Part shown: positions 35,310 to 44,911 of the stretch, in pieces | How positions within the stretch are numbered: the first letter of the stretch is position 1 | How the letters are laid out: every line of letters starts with the position of its first letter | Assembly: GCF_003994475.1 (NCBI RefSeq) | Contig: NZ_RZNY01000020.1 | Span: 28,822 to 92,821 of the forward strand | DNA length: 64,000 nucleotides | Source of the DNA: Paenibacillus anaericanus | GTDB lineage: Bacteria > Bacillota > Bacilli > Paenibacillales > Paenibacillaceae | Direction of reading: 5' to 3' | The notes under the pieces: generated by a model | Told to the model about the DNA's origin: nothing | The model's input: the letters and a program-made list of their open reading frames with translations, nothing else | Database searches by the model: none | Translations under genes and position numbers: made by a program

Positions 35310-35985
35310 AGTCTTCCAGGCTTCGGGCTGCTTTGCTCTGATTGCATAAGCTACAGGCACATACACAGTTTACTGGTGTTGTGTGCCCACCCTTAGCACG
35401 TGGTAATAGATGATCAATGGTATCCCCATATTCCCCGCAGAAGAAGCAGGTGAGCTTGTCCCTGTCCAGAATATAACGGCGGAATGTTCTGTTGGTGTAT
35501 AACCGACGGATGGTATGGATATTAACGACTGAGGCAGCATGCTCTTTTACGAGTGTAACAGCCATATCATAGTCAACTTCTTGTTGCCAACGGCTACCAT
35601 TATCCGTGCGTCCTCTCATACGAACTAATCCATGGCGGTTTGGTTTGAGCATACCTACATCTAAACCGTCTGCTCTTGGGGGCGGGAGTGGTAGCGCACG
35701 TTTTATCCGGCGCTTGGGCAGTGGTGCACATTCTATATCAACAGGTAGATATCGTTGCGAAATGGATAATTCAGGAGTATGACTTGCTTTGGTTGGTGCT
35801 ACAGCTGTTGGAAGGATAGGTTGTTCTTTCTTCATTTGGCGACAACTTCGGCAAGCTCCTCTCCGAGAGCCTTTACTGGATCTTTTGCCCGTTCTACGCA
35901 TAAAATGTGATAAGGGGCTAATTTGTCCACAGCATGCACATACCTTGGTAGTCGTATCATTCTGCGATTCAGTAACTTTCTTCAC
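35284..35985 (-). CDS. HNH endonuclease-domain protein with N-terminal zinc finger
   Basis: A 233-residue basic protein. Residues 16-48 hold two CxxC pairs (C16/C19, C45/C48), a likely zinc knuckle. The C-terminus is a classic HNH fold: C180-x2-C183, DH at 191-192, N206, C211-x2-C214. The middle (60-105) is Pro/Arg-rich and probably a linker. The product should nick or cut DNA, but no restriction or mobile-element partner stands beside it. GTG 35985 follows an AGAGGTGAT site. It is convergent with helD, overlapping 26 bases. Confidence 0.82.
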   Translation of the reverse strand: MKKVTESQNDTTTKVCACCGQISPLSHFMRRTGKRSSKGSRRGACRSCRQMKKEQPILPTAVAPTKASHTPELSISQRYLPVDIECAPLPKRRIKRALPLPPPRADGLDVGMLKPNRHGLVRMRGRTDNGSRWQQEVDYDMAVTLVKEHAASVVNIHTIRRLYTNRTFRRYILDRDKLTCFFCGEYGDTIDHLLPRAKGGHTTPVNCVCACSLCNQSKAARSLEDFMEESDDL

Positions 35986-36071
35986 TTATATCACCTCTGA
36001 TTCATATCGAATGATAACGTAAGTACTATAATTATTATACTCATCCCTGCGCCTTCTTCATAGATATACCA

Positions 36072-36101
36072 AAAAGCCAAGACCGCACAGGTCTTGGCTT
36101 T
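36072..36101 (-). terminator. Terminator of the CD3324-family gene
   Basis: AAAGCCAAGACC pairs with GGTCTTGGCTTT, with a T-run on the minus strand. Confidence 0.85.
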
Positions 36102-36105
36102 GTTC

Positions 36106-36405
36106 TCATTTCGTAACTGAAGATGCTTCTTGTCTAAGTAACCGCATTTTGGATAATACTTTTCGGATACTTTCTTCTGATAAATAAAAATCCTCCGCTA
36201 AATTTTTAGCTGAGCGGCCAGCGCTATACTGAATAAATATTTCCTTATTTCGTAATGCAATCGATGTGCGTGATCCGCTAAGCTCCCCCCAAGGTGCCCG
36301 AGTTTGTTCTGGTTTAGGGATGTAGAGAAGCTCGCCTTGAATGTAGTGCTGCAGTTCTTTCAGCAGCCTAGGGGGAAGCACATCCTTCCCATTTTTGTAG
36401 TTCAC
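36106..36405 (-). CDS. CD3324-family (Mor-like) DNA-binding protein
   Basis: About 99 residues. The N-terminal 'NYKNGKDVLPPRLLKELQHYIQGELLYIP' and the C-terminal helix-turn-helix 'RSAKNLAEDFYLSEESIRKVLSKM' are the two marks of the CD3324 family, distantly related to the Mor activator of phage Mu. Role unknown; probably a small transcription factor. GTG 36405 lies 9 bases after AAGGAGG, whereas ATG 36411 lies only 3, so GTG is preferred. A leader with hairpins and a mini-frame lies upstream (36543-36631). Confidence 0.78.
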   Translation of the reverse strand: MNYKNGKDVLPPRLLKELQHYIQGELLYIPKPEQTRAPWGELSGSRTSIALRNKEIFIQYSAGRSAKNLAEDFYLSEESIRKVLSKMRLLRQEASSVTK

Positions 36406-36542
36406 GATCATGGTCCTCCTTATTTCGTTGTCTGTCTTCCAACTGATTGACAAGATAAGTAAACATGGTCGTAAATCCCCCTTTCGGCTTAAAATAGTTA
36501 ATGGTTTGATTCTATCTTAACATAGGTTATTAATGGAAATAA

Positions 36543-36562
36543 GGGAGAGCTTTTAGCTCCCC
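36543..36562 (-). terminator. Attenuator-like hairpin upstream of the CD3324 gene
   Basis: On the minus strand GGGGAGCT pairs with AGCTCTCCC and runs into TTATTT, a weak terminator placed between the mini-frame and the CD3324 gene. Confidence 0.5.
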
Positions 36563-36581
36563 CGGTTTATGGGTCTCTGCG

Positions 36582-36614
36582 TTATGCAGAGACCACCTCA
36601 CTCACTGAAAACAT
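36582..36614 (-). other. Ten-codon mini-frame with strong ribosome site
   Basis: Minus-strand ATG 36614 is 9 bases after a perfect AAAGGAGG (36624-36631); the frame encodes MFSVSEVVSA and stops inside the loop of the hairpin GGTCTCTGC/GCAGAGACC (36572-36594). The beginning resembles short holin-like type I toxins, so it may be a remnant, or else a leader peptide. No coding region longer than this is open here. Confidence 0.45.
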
Positions 36615-36758
36615 TTCTATCAGCCTCCTTTCAAATACTTTGTCGGCCCGACATCTATATTAACTCATATATAGAGTTGGGAAGAAAGTGAAAGAACGAT
36701 TATAAATGTTTTTTACTTGCGTTATGGTAAAATAGAGGACATGAAGGAAGTGAAAACA

Positions 36759-38069
36759 ATGGATTTATTCTCATATGGGCAAGACAGTGATTCTTCTGGG
36801 CGGTTGCTTGCCGATCGGATGAGACCTCTCTCTCTGGATGAATATATTGGTCAGGAAGCCATACTAGGACCGGGCAAACTTCTGCGTCGTGCCATTGAAG
36901 CTGATCAAGTTTCTTCTATTTTGTTATATGGCCCTCCAGGCTGTGGAAAAACAACATTAGCTCATATTATATCTAATCATACGAAGGGCGAATTTATTAG
37001 ACTAAATGCGGTGGACGCTTCGGTTAAGGATGTTCGGGAAGTGATTCAGAAAGCGCAAAGCGATAAGTCCTTCTACGGAACGAAGACGATTCTGTTCTTA
37101 GATGAGGTACACCGCTTCAATAGTTCGCGTCAGGATGCACTGTTACCAGCGGTGGAGAAAGGTACGATAACCTTTATCGGTGCAACAACGGAGAATCCGT
37201 TTCATTACGTGAATGGTGCCTTACTGAGCCGCTCAACATTATTTCAACTGGAGCCACTAACGAAGGAACATTCATTGATTGCTATGAACCGAGCGCTGAA
37301 GGATAACGATAAGGGACTCGGCTTTATGAACCTGGAAGTGGATGATGAGGCGCTTGTGCATATCGCCACTATGGCTAATGGTGATATAAGACGAGCTTTG
37401 AATGCGCTGGAGCTTGCGGCGCTAACAACGCCGCCCCGTAGCGATGGAAGTGTCCATATCACCATGGAAGTAGCAGAGGAATCGATTAGGCGGCCGCTTG
37501 TAAAGGCAGACGAATCAACACAATACGACATTTTATCTGCGTTTCATAAGAGTATTCGTGGCTCTAGTGATGCGGCACTGTTCTGGTTCCTCTATGCAGT
37601 CGAGAAGCTTGGGATGGATCCGATGACCTTTATCCGGCGCCTGATCGCTGCCAGCAGTGAGGATATTGGACTTGCGAATCCGCAGGCTATGGTCCAAGCA
37701 GTGAGTGCTTTAGAGGCTTACCGTAACAATGGGTGGCCAGAGGCCAGACTTAATATTTCACAGGCGATCCTCTTCGCTGTCGAAAGTCCGAAGTCAAATG
37801 CCGTTGTGATGGCGATTTCAAAGGCCATGTCGGCGATGGATGATGTCAAGTCGGCCGAAGTGCCACTACATCTCAGAGATGGACATTACAAAGGTGCAGA
37901 GAAGCTTGGCCATGTTGGGTACGAGTATCCGCATAATTTTCCGGGGCACTATGTGAAGCAAGATTATTTGCCAGCAAATCTGGCCAATAAGACATTCTAT
38001 GAGGCAACAGAGCAAGGTAATGAGGCCAAGATCAAACATAATCAGGAGCTTCGTAGAAGTAAAGATTAA
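36759..38069 (+). CDS. rarA: Replication-associated recombination protein RarA
   Basis: An AAA+ ATPase of about 436 residues acting at stalled forks. Walker A GPPGCGKT (about residues 64-71), Walker B 'TILFLDEVHRFNSSRQDALLPAVE', the C-terminal tetramer domain 'FLYAVEKLGMDPMTFIRRLIAASSEDIGLANP' and 'LRDGHYKGAEKLGHVGYEYPHNFPGHYVKQDYLP' identify the RarA/MgsA family. ATG 36759 has AAGGAAG at 8 bases; an extended -10 (TGGTAAAAT, 36726-36733) places the transcript start close to an earlier in-frame ATG (36741), so the later start is preferred. Confidence 0.94.
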   Translation: MDLFSYGQDSDSSGRLLADRMRPLSLDEYIGQEAILGPGKLLRRAIEADQVSSILLYGPPGCGKTTLAHIISNHTKGEFIRLNAVDASVKDVREVIQKAQSDKSFYGTKTILFLDEVHRFNSSRQDALLPAVEKGTITFIGATTENPFHYVNGALLSRSTLFQLEPLTKEHSLIAMNRALKDNDKGLGFMNLEVDDEALVHIATMANGDIRRALNALELAALTTPPRSDGSVHITMEVAEESIRRPLVKADESTQYDILSAFHKSIRGSSDAALFWFLYAVEKLGMDPMTFIRRLIAASSEDIGLANPQAMVQAVSALEAYRNNGWPEARLNISQAILFAVESPKSNAVVMAISKAMSAMDDVKSAEVPLHLRDGHYKGAEKLGHVGYEYPHNFPGHYVKQDYLPANLANKTFYEATEQGNEAKIKHNQELRRSKD

Positions 38070-38081
38070 TCGAGACAACAA

Positions 38082-38125
38082 AACAAGCCAGCTATCCCCT
38101 ATGAATCGGGAAGGCTGGCTTGTTT
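38082..38125. terminator. Bidirectional terminator between rarA and mnmA
   Basis: AACAAGCCAGC pairs with GCTGGCTTGTT around an inner TCCC/GGGA hairpin; T-rich on both sides. Confidence 0.85.
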
Positions 38126-38160
38126 AGTTACATCTATCTGTTAACACTATTTATAAATTA

Positions 38161-39303
<1,143 letters not shown>

Positions 39304-39522
39304 TTATTTTAACATAAGCTTTGGTCTTAAACGACCTACGGCGGTAATTGAAAATTTTAGTGAACAAATTGGGGCAAGCATGTGTATTACTTTCCAAAAA
39401 GAGACGTGATGTGTTACGATAAGCTGAGGTTAATGATAGGAATAGGGTGTTATAACCTTATTTTTAATTGATCAAAGTTCAATTATATAAATATTACTTG
39501 AAAATTGAAAGAGGTGGCTTCT

Positions 39523-39942
39523 TTGAAGATTTCCACAAAGGGACGCTATGGGCTAACAATCATGATGGAACTAGCCGCTAAGTTCGGTGAAGGTCCTACC
39601 TCCCTAAAGAGTATTGCTGAGAAGAATCAACTGTCTGAGCATTACTTGGAGCAACTGATTGCACCGCTGCGTAACGCTGGTCTAGTTAAGAGTATTCGCG
39701 GTGCGTACGGAGGATATATATTAGCTAAGGAAGCCGCAGATATTACTGCTGGTGATATCATCCGTGTGCTGGAAGGCCCTATCTCTCCAGTGGATTTCAC
39801 GGAAGAGGACGATCCAGCCAAGCGCGATTTGTGGTTGCGTATTCGTGATAGTATTGCTGACGTGCTTGATTCGACAACACTTGAGAGTTTGATTTCATTT
39901 GAAGAGCATGCTGGTAAAGAGAACTATATGTTCTATATCTAG
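39523..39942 (+). CDS. cymR: CymR-like Rrf2-family repressor
   Basis: A 139-residue Rrf2 protein matching CymR in length (138). The N-terminal winged helix 'KISTKGRYGLTIMMELAAKFGEG.TSLKSIAEKNQLSEHYLEQLIAPLRNAGLVKSIRGAYGGY' is characteristic. It contains no cysteine, so it is not an IscR-type iron-sulfur sensor; in Bacillus CymR works with CysK to repress cysteine uptake genes. The start is TTG 39523 with AGAGGTGG. An AATTGA ... TCAATT inverted repeat (39467-39485) upstream may be an operator. Confidence 0.9.
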   Translation: MKISTKGRYGLTIMMELAAKFGEGPTSLKSIAEKNQLSEHYLEQLIAPLRNAGLVKSIRGAYGGYILAKEAADITAGDIIRVLEGPISPVDFTEEDDPAKRDLWLRIRDSIADVLDSTTLESLISFEEHAGKENYMFYI

Positions 39943-39987
39943 TTCTTTTACACTCAAGATCATAATAAAATCCTTGTGTACCAAGGG

Positions 39988-40020
39988 TAAAGGACTCCTA
40001 ATGGAGTCCTTTATTTTTTT
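39988..40020 (+). terminator. Terminator of cymR
   Basis: AAAGGACTCC/GGAGTCCTTT with a 4-base loop and a T7 tail. Confidence 0.92.
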
Positions 40021-40141
40021 GGAAACTCGCATAAAACATATCCCCTGTTTCTTTTAAGTCACACGAGTGTATTCTTCCAATATAGCCCACCTAATGGTTT
40101 CTAGCATTTTGATACTATATTTTAAATATTTAAATATAATC

Positions 40142-40190
40142 TTGAAATATTATTTCAAAGATGTTATCCTGCATTTAGAAAGCGATTTCA
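40142..40190 (+). promoter_or_regulatory. MurNAc operon promoter with MurR-type operator and cre site
   Basis: TTGAAA (40142-40147), 17 bases, TATCCT (40165-40170). The perfect palindrome TTGAAATATTATTTCAA (40142-40158) covers the -35 and spacer and resembles RpiR-type sites. AGAAAGCGATTTCA (40177-40190) fits the CcpA cre consensus at all but the first base and lies just after the start of transcription. Confidence 0.7.
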
Positions 40191-40215
40191 AAAATGAAAG
40201 AGGATGATGAAAATC

Positions 40216-41103
40216 ATGTTTGAGCATTTGACAACAGAGACTCGCAATAAGAAGACAATGAACTTGGATGAATTAACGCCTCTTGAATTTTTAGAAGTGA
40301 TGAATGAAGAAGATCAAAAGGTAGCACAAGCGGTTAAACAACAGATTCCGCAAATTGCTAAGGCGGTAGAAGCGACTATAGCGGCGATAAAACAAGGGGG
40401 ACGCTTAATTTACATGGGGGCTGGAACAAGCGGACGTATCGGCTTACTAGATGCCGTTGAATGTCCTCCAACATTCGGGACAGCGCCTGAAGAGGTAGTT
40501 GGGTTAATTGCTGGTGGAGAGAGAGCATTTATTAAAGCGGTTGAAGGTGCAGAGGACAATGAACAATTGGGGGTGCAAGATCTACAAGATATCAAGCTTA
40601 CAGCCAAAGATATTGTCGTAGGGATTGCCGCTAGCGGACGTACGCCTTATGTAATCGGTGGCTTAGAATATGCAAATTCTATTGGTACACCTACTGTAGC
40701 CGTAAGTTGTAACAAAGATTCAGCAATTGGTAAAGTTGCCAAGATTGCAATTGAAGTCGTTAACGGACCGGAAGTGTTAACAGGTTCAACACGTTTAAAA
40801 GCTGGGACCTCACAGAAATTAATTTGCAACATGATTTCAACAGCTTCAATGATAGGTACGGGGAAAGTATATGGTAATTTAATGGTAGATGTACAGTTAA
40901 CCAATGAAAAACTGGTTGAACGTGCTAAACGTATTGTAATGGATGCGACAGATTGTGACGCTGGAACAGCACAAGACTATTTGAAACAAGCAGATCACAA
41001 ACCGAAAATTGCAATTGTGATGATTCTTACTGGGCTTTCTAAAGAAGAAGCTGTACAACGTTTGGAAGCATCACAAGGTTTTGTGCGTCAAGCGATAAAA
41101 TAA
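40216..41103 (+). CDS. murQ: N-acetylmuramic acid 6-phosphate etherase
   Basis: About 295 residues. MurQ splits MurNAc-6-phosphate into GlcNAc-6-phosphate and D-lactate in cell-wall recycling. 'LTTETRNKKTMNLDELTPLEFL', 'GGRLIYMGAGTSGRIGLLDAVECPPTFG' (SIS sugar-phosphate domain with catalytic Glu) and 'AGGERAFIKAVEGAEDN' are the family marks; the C-terminal UBA-like region 'GLSKEEAVQRLEASQGFVRQAI' is present. Start choice is uncertain: ATG 40204, 40207 and 40216 are in frame and the ribosome site GAAAGAGG is close to the first two, so 40216 is taken because it gives the family N-terminus. Confidence 0.95.
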   Translation: MFEHLTTETRNKKTMNLDELTPLEFLEVMNEEDQKVAQAVKQQIPQIAKAVEATIAAIKQGGRLIYMGAGTSGRIGLLDAVECPPTFGTAPEEVVGLIAGGERAFIKAVEGAEDNEQLGVQDLQDIKLTAKDIVVGIAASGRTPYVIGGLEYANSIGTPTVAVSCNKDSAIGKVAKIAIEVVNGPEVLTGSTRLKAGTSQKLICNMISTASMIGTGKVYGNLMVDVQLTNEKLVERAKRIVMDATDCDAGTAQDYLKQADHKPKIAIVMILTGLSKEEAVQRLEASQGFVRQAIK

Positions 41104-41129
41104 CCCGCAATGAAGAGAGGAGAATAAAT

Positions 41130-42548
41130 ATGAGCAAGTATCATGATATGGCAGTCAAAATATTAGAGGCTGTCGGTGGTAGTTCAAATGTATCCTCATA
41201 TACCAATTGCATGACTCGTCTTCGCATCACTGTTGTTGACCGCAGTCGTATTGAAGAAGCGAAATTGAAGAAAATTGAAGGTGTTCTAGGTGTAGTTGAC
41301 GATGAGACGTATCAAGTCATCCTTGGACCAGGAATCGTGACCAAAGTAGCCGAACAGTTCGGCAAATTGCTAGAGGGGAATCCCGTAGAGGGAGGAAGTT
41401 CATCTTCGGCAGAGCATTTACAAGCAAAGGGCGCACAAATGAAAGCGCAATTAAAGAAAAAGAATAATACACCATTTAAAAACTTTTTGCGACAAATAGG
41501 AAATATATTTATACCGTTAATTCCTGCATTTGTTGGAGCGGGTTTAATTGCGGGTATTGGCTCGATTCTAACAAATAATATTACAGCAGGAAATTTAGAT
41601 GCATCGACTTGGCAGCAATATGTAACTATATTAAACGTTATTAAAAATGCAATTTTCAGTTACCTAGTCATTTATGTCGGTATTAATGCAGCCAAAGAAT
41701 TTGGTGCCACTCCTGCTCTTGGTGGAGTTATCGGCGGTGTAACGATTTTAACAGGTGTTACAGCTGATCTTCCGATTCTTAATATATTTACGGGTGCTCC
41801 TTTAACGGCAGGGCAAGGCGGGGTTATTGGTGTTCTTATCGCAGTATGGATTCTATCGGTCGTTGAAAAAAAATTGCGTAAATTTATTCCCGATGCTGTC
41901 GATATTATCGTTACACCTACAATTGCATTATTGGTTGTGGGACTGATCACCATTTTCTTCATTATGCCATTTGCCGGATTTATTTCTGGGAATTTGATTG
42001 GAGCTATCAACTGGACGCTAGAACGTGGTGGTGCGTTCTCAGGTTTTGTATTAGGCATATCGTTCTTACCACTTGTTATGTTAGGACTACATCAGGTGTT
42101 GACGCCTATTCATATTGAGATGATCAATAGTTCAGGTATGACACAATTACTTCCGATTCTTGCTATGGCTGGTGCGGGTCAAGTAGGGGCCTCCATTGCA
42201 CTGTGGATTCGTTGTAAAAAGAACAAATCATTAAGAAATATGATCAAAGGTGCTCTTCCTGTCGGTATATTGGGTATTGGAGAGCCATTGATTTACGGGG
42301 TAACCTTACCGCTAGGGCGTCCGTTTATTACAGCTTGTATCGGTGGAGGTATTGGTGGAGCGGTCATTGGTTTATTTGGCAATGTTGGAGCGATTGCAAT
42401 TGGACCGTCTGGAGTCGCATTAATTCCATTAATCGCGAATGGATTATGGTTGAAATATGTAATAGGCTTAGTTGCAGCTTATGCTGGTGGATTTCTCGCC
42501 ACTTATTTATTCGGTGTACCAAAAGAGGCAATGGCAGAACAGGATTAA
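41130..42548 (+). CDS. murP: PTS transporter EIIBC for N-acetylmuramic acid
   Basis: A 472-residue phosphotransferase permease. The IIB domain (1-90) has the phosphocysteine C27 in 'SSYTNCMTRLRI'; after a charged linker the IIC domain has about ten membrane segments with 'LIPAFVGAGLIAGIG' and 'LHQVLTPIHIEMINSSG'. It takes up and phosphorylates MurNAc. No IIA domain is encoded here, so a IIA from another system is needed. AGAGAGGAG precedes ATG 41130; 26 bases separate it from murQ. Confidence 0.92.
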   Translation: MSKYHDMAVKILEAVGGSSNVSSYTNCMTRLRITVVDRSRIEEAKLKKIEGVLGVVDDETYQVILGPGIVTKVAEQFGKLLEGNPVEGGSSSSAEHLQAKGAQMKAQLKKKNNTPFKNFLRQIGNIFIPLIPAFVGAGLIAGIGSILTNNITAGNLDASTWQQYVTILNVIKNAIFSYLVIYVGINAAKEFGATPALGGVIGGVTILTGVTADLPILNIFTGAPLTAGQGGVIGVLIAVWILSVVEKKLRKFIPDAVDIIVTPTIALLVVGLITIFFIMPFAGFISGNLIGAINWTLERGGAFSGFVLGISFLPLVMLGLHQVLTPIHIEMINSSGMTQLLPILAMAGAGQVGASIALWIRCKKNKSLRNMIKGALPVGILGIGEPLIYGVTLPLGRPFITACIGGGIGGAVIGLFGNVGAIAIGPSGVALIPLIANGLWLKYVIGLVAAYAGGFLATYLFGVPKEAMAEQD

Positions 42549-42578
42549 CTTATTGGGAATACTGAGGTGATTCGATTG

Positions 42579-43628
42579 TTGGGAATTTCAATATTTTTAG
42601 CGGATAGGACATTAGAAGAGAATATAAGTTATATGAAAGAAATGAAGGAGGCTGGTTGTACAGAAATATTTACATCACTTCATATGCCAGAGGATGATAT
42701 AGAAGTATTGAAAGAGAACTTACTGGAAATTGCAAGCGCTGCCAAACAGTTAGGGATGGGGTTGGTGGCTGATATTTCTGGGAAAGCATTGAAGGAAATT
42801 TCATTTTCCTATTTATTGGCATCCGTCGTAACCGGCTTGCGAATGGATTTTGGGTTTAGCGCTCATGAAATTGCTGACTATTCCCAAAAAATGAAAATAG
42901 CCTTGAACGCGAGCACATTAACACCGGAATTCTTAGCTACACTAAAAGATCATGAGATTTGTCTTGAAAATATTGAAGCTTGGCATAATTATTATCCTCG
43001 TCCAGAAACAGGTCTTGATAAAGAATCGTTTATGGAGAAAAACAAATGGTTACAGGCCGAAGGCATTACGACAATGGCATTTATTCCTGGAGACGGAATG
43101 AAGAGAAAACCATTATTTGAAAGTTTGCCAACATTAGAGAAGCATCGGCATCAGTCTTCTTTTCTAGCTTACTTGGAATTAGAAAAAAGTTGTGCTGTGG
43201 ACAAAATCTTCGTTGGAGATTTAACGCTTTCGGAATGGTCTCATCATCAATTTCAAATGTATGCAGAAGGAATTATTCCTTTAAGAGTAACCAAGGAACT
43301 ACCTTATGCACTATGGGATATCGTTCATCAGAATCGCCTAGATGCTGCTCGAGATGTCGTTCGCTCAGAAAATGCACGTACAGATGAGGCGCGTTTTGTA
43401 ACAGAAGGCAAAATTGCGCCTATGAATACGATCAACCGACCTAAAGGAACCATTACTGTCGATAATTATCTGTATGGTCGCTATGAACGTGAGTTGCAGA
43501 TCACCTTGAAGGATTTGCCGGCTCATGAGGGGGTTAATGTGATCGGTTATGTTATAGAAGAGGATATCCCCCTCTTGGATTATGTTAGAAAAGGAGGAAG
43601 TCGGTATTCCTTTACAGCTACTTCTTAA
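42579..43628 (+). CDS. mupG: 6-phospho-N-acetylmuramidase (DUF871)
   Basis: About 349 residues of the DUF871 family: an N-terminal TIM barrel ('LGISIFLADRTLEENISYMKEMKEAGCTEIFTSLH') and a C-terminal cyclophilin-like domain. In Staphylococcus aureus MupG cleaves MurNAc6P-GlcNAc, and it forms the same mupG-murQ-murP-murR cluster. GAGGTGAT precedes the start; TTG 42576 or 42579 is preferred over GTG 42567, which overlaps the ribosome site. It belongs to the murQ operon. Confidence 0.88.
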   Translation: MGISIFLADRTLEENISYMKEMKEAGCTEIFTSLHMPEDDIEVLKENLLEIASAAKQLGMGLVADISGKALKEISFSYLLASVVTGLRMDFGFSAHEIADYSQKMKIALNASTLTPEFLATLKDHEICLENIEAWHNYYPRPETGLDKESFMEKNKWLQAEGITTMAFIPGDGMKRKPLFESLPTLEKHRHQSSFLAYLELEKSCAVDKIFVGDLTLSEWSHHQFQMYAEGIIPLRVTKELPYALWDIVHQNRLDAARDVVRSENARTDEARFVTEGKIAPMNTINRPKGTITVDNYLYGRYERELQITLKDLPAHEGVNVIGYVIEEDIPLLDYVRKGGSRYSFTATS

Positions 43629-43680
43629 TGATAAATTTTGTTACAATGGAAGGAATTGATAAGTAGAGGAGATAAGGACT

Positions 43681-44532
43681 TTGGTAGTAGGAAGTATGAT
43701 ATCTCAAATTGAATTAGTGTTAAATGAATTGCCAGAATCAGAAAAAAAAGTAGCGGAATATATTCTTGCAAATGCTAAAGAAGTCATGTTTATGACGATA
43801 CATGAATTGGCTAAAAATGCGGAAGCAAGTAGTGCAGCAGTTGTTCGTTTCTGCCGTTCTTTAGGAATAGAGGGTTTTCCTGCTCTGAAAATTCGGTTAT
43901 CGGCAGAAGTAGAGAACACGCAGTATGTTGGTTACTTTGATGTTGAATCGAACGAGTCCGTGCATTCTATAATTGATAAGACATTATCGAATACAATACT
44001 GACCTTCCAGAATACAGCTAGTCAACTGGATACACAATCTATTGAGCAGGCTGTGGAAATGTTACAACAGGCAGAAGTTATTTATGTTTACGGGATAGGA
44101 GCTTCTTTTATTATTGCAGAAGATGCAGCGCAAAAATGGCTTCGGCTTGGGAAAAATGTCTACGCTATTTCGGATCGTCATTTATTAGCGGCGGCAATGG
44201 CTACGAAATCACAGAATGCTGTCTTTTGGGGAATTTCTTATAGCGGAGAAACACAAGAAGTTATTCAATTAGTCAAACGAGCTAAGGAACAAGGGATAAA
44301 AACAATTAGCCTCACTCGTCCAGGAAATAACAAGCTTTCTCAGCTTGCGGATGTTTCCTTATTTACAGCACGTGCGCCGGAAGCCAAGCTTCGTAGTGCC
44401 GCAACAAGCTCTAGATTTGCTCAATTATTTGTGCTCGATATTGTCTTTTGCACATATGCTTCTGCTCAGTATGATTTTACTGTGGAGCAGTTAGCGAAGT
44501 CGAGACAAATGATTGAAGTACTGTATGATTAA
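43681..44532 (+). CDS. murR: MurR, RpiR-family regulator of the MurNAc operon
   Basis: A 283-residue regulator with N-terminal RpiR helix-turn-helix ('MTIHELAKNAEASSAAVVRFCRSLGIEGFPALKIRL', about 33-70) and a SIS sugar-phosphate-binding domain ('VYVYGIGASFIIAEDAAQKWLRLG', 'FWGISYSGETQEVIQLVKRAK'). MurNAc-6-phosphate is the likely inducer. TTG 43681 has AGGAG at 9 bases; ATG 43696 is an alternative. It probably binds the palindrome at 40142-40158. Confidence 0.9.
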   Translation: MVVGSMISQIELVLNELPESEKKVAEYILANAKEVMFMTIHELAKNAEASSAAVVRFCRSLGIEGFPALKIRLSAEVENTQYVGYFDVESNESVHSIIDKTLSNTILTFQNTASQLDTQSIEQAVEMLQQAEVIYVYGIGASFIIAEDAAQKWLRLGKNVYAISDRHLLAAAMATKSQNAVFWGISYSGETQEVIQLVKRAKEQGIKTISLTRPGNNKLSQLADVSLFTARAPEAKLRSAATSSRFAQLFVLDIVFCTYASAQYDFTVEQLAKSRQMIEVLYD

Positions 44533-44551
44533 TAATTGAAAGTAACGTTAC

Positions 44552-44664
44552 GTTTTGGAGGATGCTATCATCACCATTAAAGGAGGATTTCCTGAACTGG
44601 AGATCATGAGGGAGAAATCCTCCTTAGAAGGTGAACGCTTCGCTTGTCCACATTCCTCCAAAAC
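44552..44664 (+). other. Nested-stem structured element after murR
   Basis: An outer inverted repeat (GTTTTGGAGGATG 44552-44564 with CATTCCTCCAAAAC 44651-44664) encloses a perfect 12-bp inner stem (AAGGAGGATTTC 44580-44591 with GAAATCCTCCTT 44614-44625). Both stems share GGAGGA. There is no T-run and no coding frame of note. It could be an RNA element or a degenerate miniature mobile element. The rest of the gap 44665-44911 holds AT-rich promoter-like sequence. Confidence 0.6.
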
Positions 44665-44804
44665 TCCACTGTTGTATTCGTTCTTGTTAACCTCTGATTA
44701 AGTTCATATCCATCGACTTACCATCCTTTTTCTAAAAGCCACTACTAGGTTGTTCCTATCTTTTTTCTAACTAATTTCGCGATGCATTTGTATACTTTTG
44801 AAAT

Positions 44805-44819
44805 TTATCGTTTCGATAA
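44805..44819. promoter_or_regulatory. Operator-like inverted repeat upstream of glcD
   Basis: TTATCG TTT CGATAA; a related ATCGATAAA half-site recurs at 44847-44855. Confidence 0.45.
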
Positions 44820-44911
44820 GTTTATTTTGCTACGGAAAAATTCGAATATCGATAAACTGGAGGTCTTGCTATCCGCTCTAACTTTTATAAATGACATGGG
44901 GGTGTCCGGTT

